64,000 bases of DNA from Paenibacillus taichungensis (GCF_003287275.1 NZ_QEVW01000022.1:1-64000); one strand, 5' to 3'. Positions 52,336 to 62,066 are shown, counted from the first letter of the stretch. The notes: generated by a model from the letters alone, not told the origin. Program-made: numbers and translations.

Positions 52336-53518
52336 AACGATATCCCGCCTTTCTATAGATCAATCCCGCTGCCGCCACCATTACCGCACATACCGCACCG
52401 AGCATCATGATGCTGTACATAATCTCACTTACGGGAGCGTTCAGCATCATCCGCAGAAAACTTTGCAAAGCCCAGTGATTCACTGTAAATTCGCTTATTC
52501 GCTGTACAAAACCAACGGCAATGGGTGTGAATCCACCGCTAATAAATGTCATGGCAATAATGATGCCTTGAAGAGCTGCACTTGCCGATGCGGCATTCTT
52601 GCAAACTAGGGCAACAATCACGCCGAGAGTCATGGAAGCCAACGTAATCAGTACACAGATCAGAACAATCAACCCGGGATGTGTGCCCCAGTTCACACCA
52701 TATAACCAATGTGTCGCCAATACGATGATGATGGCCTGCAAGAAAGCAATCAGGCTATTGCCTGCAATTTTCCCTGCAAAAATGACCCCATTGCCAATTG
52801 GAGCTGCCTGTAAGCGAGTTAGCGTTTTTTTGTCTCTTTCACCAAACAAGCTGTTGCTGGTTGTCATGCCTGAGTAAAGCATGAACATGGCGAGCATGGA
52901 AGCCGCATAATATTGTGAAGCACTATAAGAAGTGCCCACTTCTCCGGGACTGCTGACGGCTATATATGAAGTGTTCGCGCTAATGTTTTGTGAATGCTCA
53001 GTCATTGCAGCTACTGCGTCAGGACCTAACACTTTCGCCGCAGCGACCTGTCTGTTCAGTTCATCTGTGAACCGCGTAAACAAAGTCTCACCCACGACAT
53101 TGAGCGTGCCATCCTTCCCCAGTATCCATTGCAACCTTGCCTCTTCCCCTTTCATGATCCGCTCTTCCAGATCCGATGGGACGATTACGGCAAAATCCAG
53201 ATCACCACGACGCAGCGCACTTACAGCCTCTTCTTCCGTAGGTATGTTCCGTACCTTCATCATTTCGCTTACTGCCAGAGAAGTCACAAATGTATTTAGC
53301 GCTTTACTGATCGCATCTGAACCGGAATTCTTTTCAGTTTGAATGATCCCTACTCTCACCGGGTCAGGAATAGCTTCTTTTGCCGTCCCCATTGTACTGG
53401 AAAGTGCAGTACCCAATATAAAGATGAGCAGCAGCGGCAGAATAAACAGATTCAGCAGAACGGAACGAATTCTCAGAATCCGTCTTAATTCAAAGATGCA
53501 AATATGCCATATGTTCAT
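52328..53518 (-). CDS. ABC-2 type exporter permease (first of two)
   Basis: 396 residues. Same layout as the following permease: an N-terminal helix (SVLLNLFILPLLLIFILG), a long extracellular domain (about 45-200), then five helices, with GERDKKTLTRLQAAPIGNGVI as the conserved cytoplasmic segment between helices two and three. It lies 10 bp after the ATPase gene. The two permeases are probably a heterodimer. Confidence 0.82.
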   Translation of the reverse strand: MNIWHICIFELRRILRIRSVLLNLFILPLLLIFILGTALSSTMGTAKEAIPDPVRVGIIQTEKNSGSDAISKALNTFVTSLAVSEMMKVRNIPTEEEAVSALRRGDLDFAVIVPSDLEERIMKGEEARLQWILGKDGTLNVVGETLFTRFTDELNRQVAAAKVLGPDAVAAMTEHSQNISANTSYIAVSSPGEVGTSYSASQYYAASMLAMFMLYSGMTTSNSLFGERDKKTLTRLQAAPIGNGVIFAGKIAGNSLIAFLQAIIIVLATHWLYGVNWGTHPGLIVLICVLITLASMTLGVIVALVCKNAASASAALQGIIIAMTFISGGFTPIAVGFVQRISEFTVNHWALQSFLRMMLNAPVSEIMYSIMMLGAVCAVMVAAAGLIYRKAGYRYE

Positions 53519-53528
53519 CTGAATCCTC

Positions 53529-54464
53529 CTAGTCCCGAAGCGTACGTCCGGTCAGATTGAGGAAGAGCGTTTCCAAATCAGGCTCTTCGACCTTGAGCGA
53601 TTGAATGGAGATTTCATGTTTGCTACAAATGAAGAGCATATCCTGTAGGTCCTGCTGTGCAGAAGGCAGCGTAATGGTCAATGTGTTGTCTGATACTTCT
53701 ACCGCCCGCACACGAGGGTGAAGTTTCAACTCCTCCACAACGTTGGGACCAATGCCCAAAGTGGTGAGCACTATTTTTTCCTCAGATGCAACTCGTTCTC
53801 TCAGCTCTGCTTCGGTGCCACAGGCAATGATATGCCCTTGATCCATAATCGCTACCCGATGACTGATTGCTGCAACTTCCTCCATGTAATGACTTGTATA
53901 AATGATGGTTGACCCCATCTGATTAAGCGTACGGACCGACTCCAAAATATGATTCCGCGATTGCGGGTCGATGCCCACTGTTGGTTCATCCATAATGATT
54001 AATTCCGGCCGATGCATAATGGCACACGCAATGTTCAGCCTGCGTTTCATACCGCCTGAGAAAGTTGACGGGGTGTCCTTCGCTTTGTCCTGCAAACCTA
54101 CAAATTCGAGGGATTCCTGCACCCTTTCTTTAAGCATTTTTCCACGGAGTCCATATAACCGGGCAAAAAAAGTGACATTCTCCGCAGCGGTCATCGTTTC
54201 GTATAGAGCCAGATCCTGCGGTACCAGTCCGATTTTGCGTTTCACTTCAAGCGGCCGTTCCTTGACCGATATGCCATCCAACCGAATTTCACCCTGATCC
54301 ATATTTAAAAGACCGGCAATCATGCTAATTGTGGTACTTTTCCCAGCTCCATTGGGTCCAAGCAATCCAAATATTTCACCTTTACCGACACTTAGATTTA
54401 AATGATCCACTGACAGCTTGCTACCGTATCGTTTCACGACATGATCCACTTCAAGCATAGCCAT
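53529..54464 (-). CDS. ABC exporter ATP-binding protein (drug/lantibiotic type)
   Basis: 311 residues. Walker A GPNGAGKST (about 38), Q-loop GLVPQDLALYE, signature FSGGMKRRL, Walker B IIMDEPT and switch YTSHYMEE. The C-terminal ~90 residues carry the DUF4162-like tail (VRAVEVSDNTLTITL) usual in this subfamily. It is first in a three-gene operon and divergent from a two-component system, the arrangement of the B. subtilis linearmycin module (lnrJK/lnrLMN) and similar sensing and resistance sets. Confidence 0.9.
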   Translation of the reverse strand: MAMLEVDHVVKRYGSKLSVDHLNLSVGKGEIFGLLGPNGAGKSTTISMIAGLLNMDQGEIRLDGISVKERPLEVKRKIGLVPQDLALYETMTAAENVTFFARLYGLRGKMLKERVQESLEFVGLQDKAKDTPSTFSGGMKRRLNIACAIMHRPELIIMDEPTVGIDPQSRNHILESVRTLNQMGSTIIYTSHYMEEVAAISHRVAIMDQGHIIACGTEAELRERVASEEKIVLTTLGIGPNVVEELKLHPRVRAVEVSDNTLTITLPSAQQDLQDMLFICSKHEISIQSLKVEEPDLETLFLNLTGRTLRD

Positions 54465-54571
54465 AGATTATACACTCCTCTTCCGTCCAGCTTCCTGTGA
54501 CTGGATTTTCATATCTGTATTGTAACGAATTATGATCTTCTGCGAAGGTACGAAAGGTCATGAAACAAAGG

Positions 54572-54583
54572 TGACTTAAGTCA
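54572..54583. promoter_or_regulatory. Palindromic operator candidate in the divergent promoter region
   Basis: TGACTTAAGTCA is a perfect 12-bp palindrome. It lies just upstream of the -35 zone of the rightward promoter and upstream of the leftward ABC operon. AAGGT motifs recur beside it. A NarL-type response regulator is encoded immediately downstream, so it may bind here. This is inference from position. Confidence 0.45.
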
Positions 54584-54606
54584 TCTTCGGTTGGGAAAAC
54601 TGCCTA

Positions 54607-54615
54607 TGATATAAT
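54607..54615 (+). promoter_or_regulatory. Extended -10 promoter of the two-component system
   Basis: TGATATAAT, a perfect extended -10, 60 bp ahead of the histidine kinase ATG. The -35 zone is weak, as expected of an activated or extended -10 promoter. A further perfect palindrome GAAGGTATACCTTC (54631-54644) falls within the leader. Confidence 0.55.
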
Positions 54616-54673
54616 CGACATACACTACCGGAAGGTATACCTTCACTTCTAAAATAAAGGATGTCTCTGACAT

Positions 54674-55948
54674 ATGCCGATGCGGTTGCTGCAATACGGT
54701 TTACTCATAGTTCCTGCGATTCTGTACATTCTGGTGCTACCCCTGGAACAAGAAGATAGCTATACTTTGTATATTATCATTGCGATAGGACTCGCAGTTT
54801 GGAAAGACTTCTCCCGTTCAGGTATGCAGCGTTTGCTGCTTGCGGCTGAAATTCTCTTCATCTGCTGGCTGATCGCTCTATACGGCCCATTTATGTTTTT
54901 CCTCTCCTTATCTGCGCTTTATGTGTACATGTACAAACTGGATAGGACCCAGCGGTGGTTAATGCTCTCAATTCAGCTTATAGCCAGCAATATCGCTTTA
55001 CATTGGTATTACACCCCACCACAGGAGCTTCATACATGGCTTACACTTCACACAAACACGGCTATTCCTAATAGCTTCACCCAAGAGACAATGGCTCGGG
55101 TAGCAGGTAACTTGCTCCTGCTCATCACCGCAGCACTCTCATGGCAGGGTTCTAGAAGTGCGAGCAGCCGTGGGCAGCTTGAACAGGTGTACGATGAGCT
55201 GCGCAGTAAACATTACGAGATTCAGGAAGCACGCGAACAATTGCTGCAATTCACGAAGCAGCTTGAAGGAGCGGCACAGGTTGAGGAACGTACCCGGATA
55301 TCCCGGCAGCTTCATGATGATATTGGTCATCGCCTGATTCGCACCAAAATGATGTCTGAGGCAGCCCTCCTCACCCTCCCTTTACACCCAGAACAGGGCA
55401 CGGAAATGGTGAGACAGATTCGGGATCAATTAGCCGCCAGTATGGATGACATGCGATCCACGCTTCATAAGTTGCGGCCCGACTCTTATATATCCGATGC
55501 CTACGCACTAGATCGTCTACTTGAAGACATTGGCCGGGAAACAGGGGTGAAGACACGTTACGAAGTGCGTGGGCATTCACATGTACTCTATCCCAGCATG
55601 CAGATTGTTTTGTACAAAAATGCCAAAGAGGCCCTGACCAATGCCCTCCGTCATGGAAATGCCACTACGATTACGGTGGAACTGGAATTTGGAGAAAGAG
55701 AAATCTGTATGTCCATCAGCAACGATGGGAAGATCCATACCCTTTCCACCAATGAACAAACGAAAGGAAGACATGAAGGATCTCGTCCTAACCCGGGCTT
55801 AAAGGCAGAGTCTACAGGACTCGGCATGGGACTTGAAGGAATGCGCCTACGCACACAGTTGGTTGGTGGGAAACTGGAGATCAAGTCGGATTATCCCTAT
55901 ACGGTGATTACACGCCTGCCCATGGCGAACAAGGCTGAACTGATCTAA
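54674..55948 (+). CDS. Sensor histidine kinase, NarL-partner family (HisKA_3)
   Basis: 424 residues. Five or six N-terminal helices within residues 5-160 with hardly any extracellular domain, typical of intramembrane-sensing kinases. A coiled linker follows (QVYDELRSKHYEIQEAREQL), then the phospho-acceptor His214 in RISRQLHDDIGH and an HATPase domain (NAKEALTNALRHG; GLGMGLEGM). It should sense membrane-active compounds and phosphorylate the regulator encoded next. AATAAAGGATG precedes the ATG at a usual distance. Confidence 0.9.
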   Translation: MPMRLLQYGLLIVPAILYILVLPLEQEDSYTLYIIIAIGLAVWKDFSRSGMQRLLLAAEILFICWLIALYGPFMFFLSLSALYVYMYKLDRTQRWLMLSIQLIASNIALHWYYTPPQELHTWLTLHTNTAIPNSFTQETMARVAGNLLLLITAALSWQGSRSASSRGQLEQVYDELRSKHYEIQEAREQLLQFTKQLEGAAQVEERTRISRQLHDDIGHRLIRTKMMSEAALLTLPLHPEQGTEMVRQIRDQLAASMDDMRSTLHKLRPDSYISDAYALDRLLEDIGRETGVKTRYEVRGHSHVLYPSMQIVLYKNAKEALTNALRHGNATTITVELEFGEREICMSISNDGKIHTLSTNEQTKGRHEGSRPNPGLKAESTGLGMGLEGMRLRTQLVGGKLEIKSDYPYTVITRLPMANKAELI

Positions 55949-55969
55949 AAAAAAGGAAGTGATTTGCTC

Positions 55970-56659
55970 ATGTCTTACCTGAATGAAATAAATAACTCGA
56001 GCCATTCTGTCCCCCCTGAGTCCATTCGACTGATGCTTGCAGATGATGATTCCTTTATCCGTGAAAGTCTCAAAGTCCTGCTTGGACTCGATCCCGGTAT
56101 TAACGTTACAGGTACAGCTTCAAACGGCCGGGAAGCTATGGAACTGTTGGAGTCAGGAACAATTGCCGACGTTGTACTTATGGATATTCGCATGCCAGAT
56201 TGTGACGGAGTTGAAGGTACCCGAATTATTAAGGCAAGCTTCCCTGACGTGCGTGTACTGATGCTTACCACGTTTGACGATGATGAGTATATTATCCAGG
56301 CTTTGCAAAACGGAGCCAGCGGTTATTTGCTCAAAAATGTGCCCCCTGACCGGATCATTCAAGGCATCAAGACTGTACATAACGGGGATATGTTGATTCA
56401 TCCCGATATTGCTCGTAAGCTCGCGAGTCTACTCCGTCCTGCTGCAGCTCCTCAAACACATGAACCCATTGACTCTTACGGATTAACCCGTATGGAACTG
56501 GCTGTTGCAGAGGCTATATCCGAAGGGCTGTCCAATAAAGAAATTGCCGCAAAGCTATTCTTGAGCGAAGGCACGGTCAAAAACTATGTTACGGATATTC
56601 TCGGCAAGCTTAGTTTACGCGACCGGACCCAAATCGCCATTTTCATGTTAAAAAAGTAG
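55970..56659 (+). CDS. Response regulator, NarL/FixJ family
   Basis: 230 residues from the ATG with AAGGAAG 10 bases upstream; a TTG two codons earlier is possible. Receiver domain with acidic patch LADDD, phospho-acceptor Asp72 in VLMDIRMP and LKNVPP; C-terminal LuxR-type helix-turn-helix (GLTRMELAVAEAISEGLSNKEIAAKLF, in part; SEGTVKNYV). It lies 21 bp after the kinase gene and probably controls the divergent ABC operon. Confidence 0.92.
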   Translation: MSYLNEINNSSHSVPPESIRLMLADDDSFIRESLKVLLGLDPGINVTGTASNGREAMELLESGTIADVVLMDIRMPDCDGVEGTRIIKASFPDVRVLMLTTFDDDEYIIQALQNGASGYLLKNVPPDRIIQGIKTVHNGDMLIHPDIARKLASLLRPAAAPQTHEPIDSYGLTRMELAVAEAISEGLSNKEIAAKLFLSEGTVKNYVTDILGKLSLRDRTQIAIFMLKK

Positions 56660-56660
56660 C

Positions 56661-56706
56661 AAAAAGGGTATTTCCCTCGCCTAATTAGGCGGAGGAAATA
56701 CCCTTT
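56661..56706. terminator. Bidirectional terminator between the regulator gene and minJ
   Basis: AAAGGGTATTTCC.TC.GCC pairs with GGC.GA.GGAAATACCCTTT over TAATTA. It lies just after the regulator stop and 6 bp before the stop of the converging minJ-like gene. Confidence 0.88.
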
Positions 56707-56711
56707 CTTCA

Positions 56712-58037
56712 TTACATCTCTACAGATCTTTGCTCCCCCGACGGTGCGGGTGGCAGTGCTAGTGGAGCCTCAACATCAAGCTGATCTTTCCGACGTCGTG
56801 CGAACAACTTGAGACTTACGATATGAAACAGAGTTAGCGGACGCAAGCGGAGCGCCCAGGCTTCATGATTATCCGGAGCCATGAGCACCCCGAGCTGGTG
56901 ATGCTCACCTTCATAGATCGCCCGTTGCATGAACTTACTCTCACCCTGATGATTACGTACCTCCAGCTTACAAAAGGCCGGATTCATACGCAAAGCGCGA
57001 TGTAATTGCTCAGGCGAATGCACCAATACGCCATTCACCTTGTACAGGGTCTCCCCTGCTTCAATTCCCAGTTCTTCCGCAGGACTATCAGGAATGACGC
57101 CAAGCACCTTCAAGCCATGCTCAGGGTGTACAAACAGCGGGCTGCGGTTTTGCTCCTCAAAGCCACTGTACCACACCAGGAACTCATGCCCAATGAAAGC
57201 AGCCAAGGCTGCGACAACCATGAGTGGAGACCACCACGCAGCCAGGAGGCTGAGCACAAGTAGGCCTGTCCCATATAGCAACAATCGCTTTGCGGAAATC
57301 TGGACTTTTTTCCCCGGGAGCATACTTTGCGTAACTTCTCCGAATCCCAGCATAATCGGCAGCGCAACCAGCATGTAGCTATTTCCACCGCTGATCAAAG
57401 CTGTCCATGGCAATTCGGCCCCGCCCGTAACGGGAACCAGAATCAGTAACGGAATCGGCCAGAAATGCTGCAACTGGTATCCTCCAACGAGCTTGCCGCG
57501 TTTACCTTCGAAGAGCAAAGGCGATGCCATCGATACCCCTTGCATGCGTACCATCAGGGCTTCACCGATATGTAATACAGCTGCGAGCACAAGAAGTGCA
57601 GGCATATCCATCGCACGTAATGCTTCAGTGACACTTCCCATCCAACCTGCCGGCTGCCAGCCCGAAGCCATATTTAAACCAAACTGCAACACGCCAAGCA
57701 AACCTGCAGCATAAGCAAAACATAAATATCGGATACGGAATAATGCCAAGAATAACGTAGCTGCCCATATACAGATCAGGCTGCTCAGTGTAAGATGTGC
57801 CCCGAGAAACAGCGATATAACGGAGACCATTACACCGATCACAATACCTCCAAGTACTGCACGAATGGTCTGTGTTATCGAGCTTTGCAGACGAACGTGG
57901 AACAATTTACGTTCCTGTAAGAGTTGACGATGATAAACGAGAGCAATCAAGATTACCGCAATATAATAAAACGGCTGAATAAACAACTGCAACAATGCTT
58001 CTCCTAATGTGGTCAACCATGGCCAAGCCCATTCCAT
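56712..58037 (-). CDS. minJ: PDZ-domain membrane protein, MinJ-like division topology factor
   Basis: 441 residues. About eight or more helices in the first 310 residues, then a PDZ domain (about 330-400; LGVIPDSPAEELGIEAGETL) on the C-terminal side. In B. subtilis, MinJ has this layout, bridges DivIVA and MinD, and its gene lies next to ctpB and ftsEX, as here. The symbol rests on architecture and neighbourhood rather than a detailed alignment. A terminator separates it from ctpB, but the strand and order suggest partial read-through or its own promoter in the 60-bp gap. Confidence 0.78.
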   Translation of the reverse strand: MEWAWPWLTTLGEALLQLFIQPFYYIAVILIALVYHRQLLQERKLFHVRLQSSITQTIRAVLGGIVIGVMVSVISLFLGAHLTLSSLICIWAATLFLALFRIRYLCFAYAAGLLGVLQFGLNMASGWQPAGWMGSVTEALRAMDMPALLVLAAVLHIGEALMVRMQGVSMASPLLFEGKRGKLVGGYQLQHFWPIPLLILVPVTGGAELPWTALISGGNSYMLVALPIMLGFGEVTQSMLPGKKVQISAKRLLLYGTGLLVLSLLAAWWSPLMVVAALAAFIGHEFLVWYSGFEEQNRSPLFVHPEHGLKVLGVIPDSPAEELGIEAGETLYKVNGVLVHSPEQLHRALRMNPAFCKLEVRNHQGESKFMQRAIYEGEHHQLGVLMAPDNHEAWALRLRPLTLFHIVSLKLFARRRKDQLDVEAPLALPPAPSGEQRSVEM

Positions 58038-58076
58038 TGTGGACGGTCACCCCTCTCCTTCAGCCGGTTCAGAAAA

Positions 58077-58103
58077 AAAGAAGGCTGAAAATCAGCCTTC
58101 TTT
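58077..58103 (-). terminator. Terminator overlapping the ctpB stop codon
   Basis: On the minus strand AAAGAAGGCTGA, loop TTT, TCAGCCTTCTTT, then TTTTTCTG. The stem starts within the last codon of ctpB, so termination is immediate. Confidence 0.85.
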
Positions 58104-59571
58104 ATGGCTTCGACACTGCGGACGAAATATCCTTTGAGACATTTTCGATCGCGCGCTTCAGCTGTGCATCATATTGAGGATTGGCAATGCGTTCAATCAG
58201 AGCCGCTTCCAGTGATTCCGCGGTTTTCTCATCAATCTGGCCAGTTGCTTGAATGCCTTTTTGTTTCTGGAATGCTTTGACCGCTTCTTCTGTCTTCTGG
58301 TCATAGTATCCATCTACACGATCCGGCTTAAAGTCAAGTCCTCTCAGCATCGTCTGCGCACTTTTCACATCCGTGCTATTGCTGTCGTATTTCAAAGGTA
58401 ATTTTTCTTTGTTGATTGGTGCCACCGAGAAGTAATCCGGCTGGTTCACCGCAATATCCGGTTTGATACCTTTTTCATGAATCCAGTCCCCGTTCGGAGT
58501 CAGCCATTTCGCAATGGTGATTTTCAACAGGCTGCCATCACCCATCTGCTTGTCATAACTCGTCTGTACGGTTCCTTTACCGAAGGAATTTTCTCCAACC
58601 AACGTTGCGCCTGCCGACTGTTGCAATGCACCAGCCAAAATTTCGGACGCACTCGCACTTCCTTTGTTCATCAATACCGTAATTGGATACGATTTACCTG
58701 ATCCGTTTGATTTGCTTTGTTCCTTTTTACCATTCTTGTCTTCGACTTGAACAATAACTTTGCCTTTCGGAACAAATTGCTCTGCAATATCAATAACGAC
58801 CTGCAAAACACCACCCGGGTCATTACGAACATCAATGATTAAGCCCTTCATGTTCTGCTTCTCCAGCTTCGCCAGTTCTTCCTTAAAGCGATCTCCTGTG
58901 TTCAGCGAGAATTGGGTGATTGTAATCACACCAACACCGTTATCCTCCATGTGGGCGTAAACCGTCTCCAGATCAATGTCATCACGCACAATGACAAATT
59001 CAATCAGCTCGGAAGATCCGGCACGTTTAACCTGTACTTTCGCTTCACTGCCTTTTGGACCTCTGATTTTGTTAACGGCTTTGTTCAGTTCCAAACCTTG
59101 CAGGGATTCACCATTCACGGACATAATCATGTCTTTCGCGCGAATACCCGCTTTTTCGGCAGGCGATCCTTTGATCGGTGATACTACTACAACATTTCCG
59201 TCCTGTGAGGATACCTCTGCACCGATTCCGGTAAATGAACCTTCAATCGACTCCTCGAACTGGGCCGCTGTTTCCTGCCCCATATAGTTGGAGTACGGAT
59301 CACCAAGAGATTCCATCATGCCGTTGATCGCACCATCAATCAGTTTGGTTCGATCCACGTCTTTATAATAGTTGCTTGAGATCAAATCCATCGCGGTTTC
59401 AATCTTCTTCAAATCGTTCTTCTGCTGCGAACTGCCTGTTACGCTGGCGAGCAATCCTTCACCAGGTGTCGTTTGTGCCAGACCAGGTGAGCTCATCAGC
59501 ACCAGCGTAAGCAAGCTGCCTCCGAGAAGGGCTACAATGACAAGCAGCAGGGCCGATCTTTTCTTCATCAT
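58102..59571 (-). CDS. ctpB: C-terminal processing peptidase, S41 family (CtpB-like)
   Basis: 489 residues. N-terminal signal anchor (about 5-26), PDZ domain (about 115-190; GIGAEVSSQDGNVVV, AGIRAKDMIMSVNGE), S41 core with the Ser-Lys-Gln set spaced as in CtpB (Ser307 in GSASASE, Lys332 and Gln336 in FGKGTVQ), and a C-terminal peptidoglycan-binding domain (about 405-470; LDFKPDRVDGYYDQKTEEAV). In Bacillus, CtpB cleaves SpoIVFA during sporulation. It follows the ftsEX/M23 genes on the same strand. Confidence 0.92.
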   Translation of the reverse strand: MMKKRSALLLVIVALLGGSLLTLVLMSSPGLAQTTPGEGLLASVTGSSQQKNDLKKIETAMDLISSNYYKDVDRTKLIDGAINGMMESLGDPYSNYMGQETAAQFEESIEGSFTGIGAEVSSQDGNVVVVSPIKGSPAEKAGIRAKDMIMSVNGESLQGLELNKAVNKIRGPKGSEAKVQVKRAGSSELIEFVIVRDDIDLETVYAHMEDNGVGVITITQFSLNTGDRFKEELAKLEKQNMKGLIIDVRNDPGGVLQVVIDIAEQFVPKGKVIVQVEDKNGKKEQSKSNGSGKSYPITVLMNKGSASASEILAGALQQSAGATLVGENSFGKGTVQTSYDKQMGDGSLLKITIAKWLTPNGDWIHEKGIKPDIAVNQPDYFSVAPINKEKLPLKYDSNSTDVKSAQTMLRGLDFKPDRVDGYYDQKTEEAVKAFQKQKGIQATGQIDEKTAESLEAALIERIANPQYDAQLKRAIENVSKDISSAVSKP

Positions 59572-59705
59572 CCGTTTGTCACCGCCTTTAATATTGAAGC
59601 GTGTCTAATTCAATTGTTCTGTGAAACTTTCCCTGAACATGCCAGCTTAGTATATGCCTAGCTTGTACGGAATATGTTTGTTCCATTCCAACTGTTGGCT
59701 AAAAA

Positions 59706-60995
59706 CTACAAATAGTTAAAAGGATTCACTGCTGTTCCATTATCACGTACTTCAAAATGCAAATGCGGTCCAGTGGAGTTGCCTGTACTACCTGATTCAG
59801 CAATAATATCGCCACGGCTTACCGTGTCACCCTTGCTTACCTTAAATCCGCCTTCACGTAAATGACCGTAAAGCGTCCATAGTCCGCCTCCATGGTCAAC
59901 AATGACGGTGTAACCATATCCACTATACCATTCAGCCATGATGACGATCCCGCCTGAAGCAGCATGAACGGACGTTCCTTGAGCAACAGCAAAGTCTACA
60001 CCTGCATGCATTTTACCTACTTCACCCGTGATCGGGTGAATACGAGGTCCAAAACCAGAAGATACACGCGCACCTGATACTGGCATACCAAAGATGCCGT
60101 TACCACTGGAGTATGACGTGCTACTGCTACTGCTGCTGCTGTTGGAGCTAACCTTGGTCGCTGCCTTCGCAGCTGCCGCGGCACGTGCAGCTGCTGCTGC
60201 TTTTGCTTTGGCTGCTGCCGCCGCTTGCTGCTCACGCAATTTATTTTTCTCTTGCAGAAGGGCCGAACGTTTGCTGGCAATCTGCATCAATACGTCTTCC
60301 TGCTCTTGCGTCAGTTCTTCCGACTCTTCAATTTTAGCATCATAAGAAGCGAGAAGCACTTGCTTCTCCTGTTCCTTCTCATTCAATTGGGACTTACGCT
60401 GTTTCTTCTGCGCATACAGACTCTTGGCTTCTGCATATTGCACATCCAGTTCTGCTTTTTTGTCCACGACGAGCTGCTTGTCCTTTTTGTGTTCATCCAA
60501 CAAGTGCTGATCCTGATCCACAATCGTTTTCAGTGAATCGGCACGAGTCAGGAAATCAGAGAAGCTTGTTGAAGTCAACAACACATCAAGATAAGAAACG
60601 GCACCATCTGTATACATCAGCCGTACACGTGATTCAAGTAATTTCTCTCTTGCAACGATACGTTCTTCTGCGGCTTGCAGATCTTTTTTCGTTGTCCGAA
60701 GATCCTCTTCCGTATTTTCAATCTGCAAGGATACGTTTGCCAGCTCATCACTAACCACATTGATCTGCTCCATGACGACTTTCAAGTAAGCATTGGTCTT
60801 GTTCTTATAATGCTGGGCTTCCTTTTTGTTGCTGGCAGCCTTTTGCTGCTCCTTTTTGGCCGAAGCTGCCTTATTCTCCAGTTGCTGAATCTGCTGATCA
60901 ATGTCGCTAATGCTACTCTTGGCATATCCGTCAGAAGGTTGAAGCGTCAAACTGGCCAATAACGTTAAAGCCAGCAGCGAAGCTGTTTTTTTCAA
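59706..60995 (-). CDS. Murein hydrolase activator/peptidase, EnvC-like with M23 domain
   Basis: 429 residues from a TTG 8 bases after GGGGG; an ATG five codons earlier has the G-run inside it and no site. Signal peptide, then a long coiled coil (about 25-265) with an Ala-rich end and a Ser-rich linker, and a C-terminal LytM/M23 domain with all zinc ligands visible: HAGVDF (His, Asp) and HLHFEV, plus YGHL. An intact M23 site suggests real endopeptidase activity, unlike E. coli EnvC. The adjacent ftsEX genes point to it as their extracellular effector, the job done by CwlO in B. subtilis. Confidence 0.88.
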   Translation of the reverse strand: MKKTASLLALTLLASLTLQPSDGYAKSSISDIDQQIQQLENKAASAKKEQQKAASNKKEAQHYKNKTNAYLKVVMEQINVVSDELANVSLQIENTEEDLRTTKKDLQAAEERIVAREKLLESRVRLMYTDGAVSYLDVLLTSTSFSDFLTRADSLKTIVDQDQHLLDEHKKDKQLVVDKKAELDVQYAEAKSLYAQKKQRKSQLNEKEQEKQVLLASYDAKIEESEELTQEQEDVLMQIASKRSALLQEKNKLREQQAAAAAKAKAAAAARAAAAAKAATKVSSNSSSSSSSTSYSSGNGIFGMPVSGARVSSGFGPRIHPITGEVGKMHAGVDFAVAQGTSVHAASGGIVIMAEWYSGYGYTVIVDHGGGLWTLYGHLREGGFKVSKGDTVSRGDIIAESGSTGNSTGPHLHFEVRDNGTAVNPFNYL

Positions 60996-61023
60996 AATGT
61001 GATCCCCCATCCTATGATTTCAC

Positions 61024-61073
61024 AAGAAAGCAACCTGCACAGGTGGTGAACAGCATGTTCTTTGCTTTCTTTA
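61024..61073. repeat. Inverted repeat between ftsX and the M23 peptidase gene
   Basis: AAGAAAGCAA pairs with TTGCTTTCTT, and an inner GAACA/TGTTC. No T-run follows. It could limit read-through from ftsEX or stabilise mRNA ends. TTTACACTAAAGACTCC beside it (61070-61087) resembles the left end of the palindromic repeat family. Confidence 0.45.
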
Positions 61074-61148
61074 CACTAAAGACTCCATCCTTACTACATA
61101 TCGTCAAACAGCGTTCAGTTGTGAACCTGCTTTGCCATTCTTTTCCGA

Positions 61149-62066
61149 TTAAACGTTAAGAGATTTGCGGATGGACAATGTACTTCCCAAAATACCGACC
61201 AGTACACCCAGTCCGATCAACAATGTTCCAAACAGCAGCCAAATATCACCGAGTGGAATTAGATTAAGCATCTGCATGAATACATCCTGACCAATCGTGG
61301 CCATCAGGCGGCTGTAACCAAAGAACAGTACCGCTACCGTAATCGCCGAACCGATCAATCCAATCAATGCCCCTTCGACAAAGAAAGGCCAACGAATGAA
61401 CGTGTTGGTTGCCCCAACCAGTTTCATAATACCGATCTCCCGGCGCCGGGCCAGAATCGTTACGCGAATCGTATTCGAGATCAGGAACATGGACATCAAC
61501 CCCAGTCCCCCGACAAAAATAAATCCGATATTCCGGACAAGCTTCGTAAATTTGAACAACACTTCCACCGTTTCTTTGCCGTAGTTCACTTTCATGATCG
61601 GCTTCTCCGGGTGTTTATCGTTCAATGCTTCGATTTTTTGCGCCACAAAAGTGACGGTTTCCGGATCGATGACCTCTACTTCAATAGTCTCCGGCAGTGG
61701 ATTGTTATCCACATCGAAACCGCTCAGCACATTGTCTGCACTTTCTCCGAGACGTTCACGAAACTCCTTGAGTCCTTCTTCTTTGGAGACAAAACGAATC
61801 TCACTGACTTCAGGCATGGCACTGATTTCCTGCTCCAGCGTGTTTCGCAGGTTCTCATCCACGTTCAGCTCGAGAAACGTACTGATCTCGACCTGACTGT
61901 CCACCTGGTTGGCCATGGAATTCACATTAAGCACCAGCAACATGAACACGCCCAGAATAAGCAATGACACGATAATGGACATGATGGAGGCCACGGACAT
62001 CCAGCCGTTGCGGAATACGTTTTTGAATCCCTCCCGCAAATGGCGCAAGAGAGTACTAAAATTCAT
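61149..62066 (-). CDS. ftsX: Cell division ABC transporter permease-like protein FtsX
   Basis: 305 residues. N-terminal cytoplasmic segment FSTLLRHLREGFKNVFRNGWMS, four helices (about 25-47, 180-200, 230-250, 275-295), a large extracellular loop after helix one (about 50-170; QVEISTFLELNVDENLR) that contacts the hydrolase partner, and ILARRREIGIMKLVGAT, the family mark. With FtsE it transmits ATP hydrolysis to peptidoglycan cleavage. It overlaps ftsE by 11 bases. Confidence 0.95.
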   Translation of the reverse strand: MNFSTLLRHLREGFKNVFRNGWMSVASIMSIIVSLLILGVFMLLVLNVNSMANQVDSQVEISTFLELNVDENLRNTLEQEISAMPEVSEIRFVSKEEGLKEFRERLGESADNVLSGFDVDNNPLPETIEVEVIDPETVTFVAQKIEALNDKHPEKPIMKVNYGKETVEVLFKFTKLVRNIGFIFVGGLGLMSMFLISNTIRVTILARRREIGIMKLVGATNTFIRWPFFVEGALIGLIGSAITVAVLFFGYSRLMATIGQDVFMQMLNLIPLGDIWLLFGTLLIGLGVLVGILGSTLSIRKSLNV

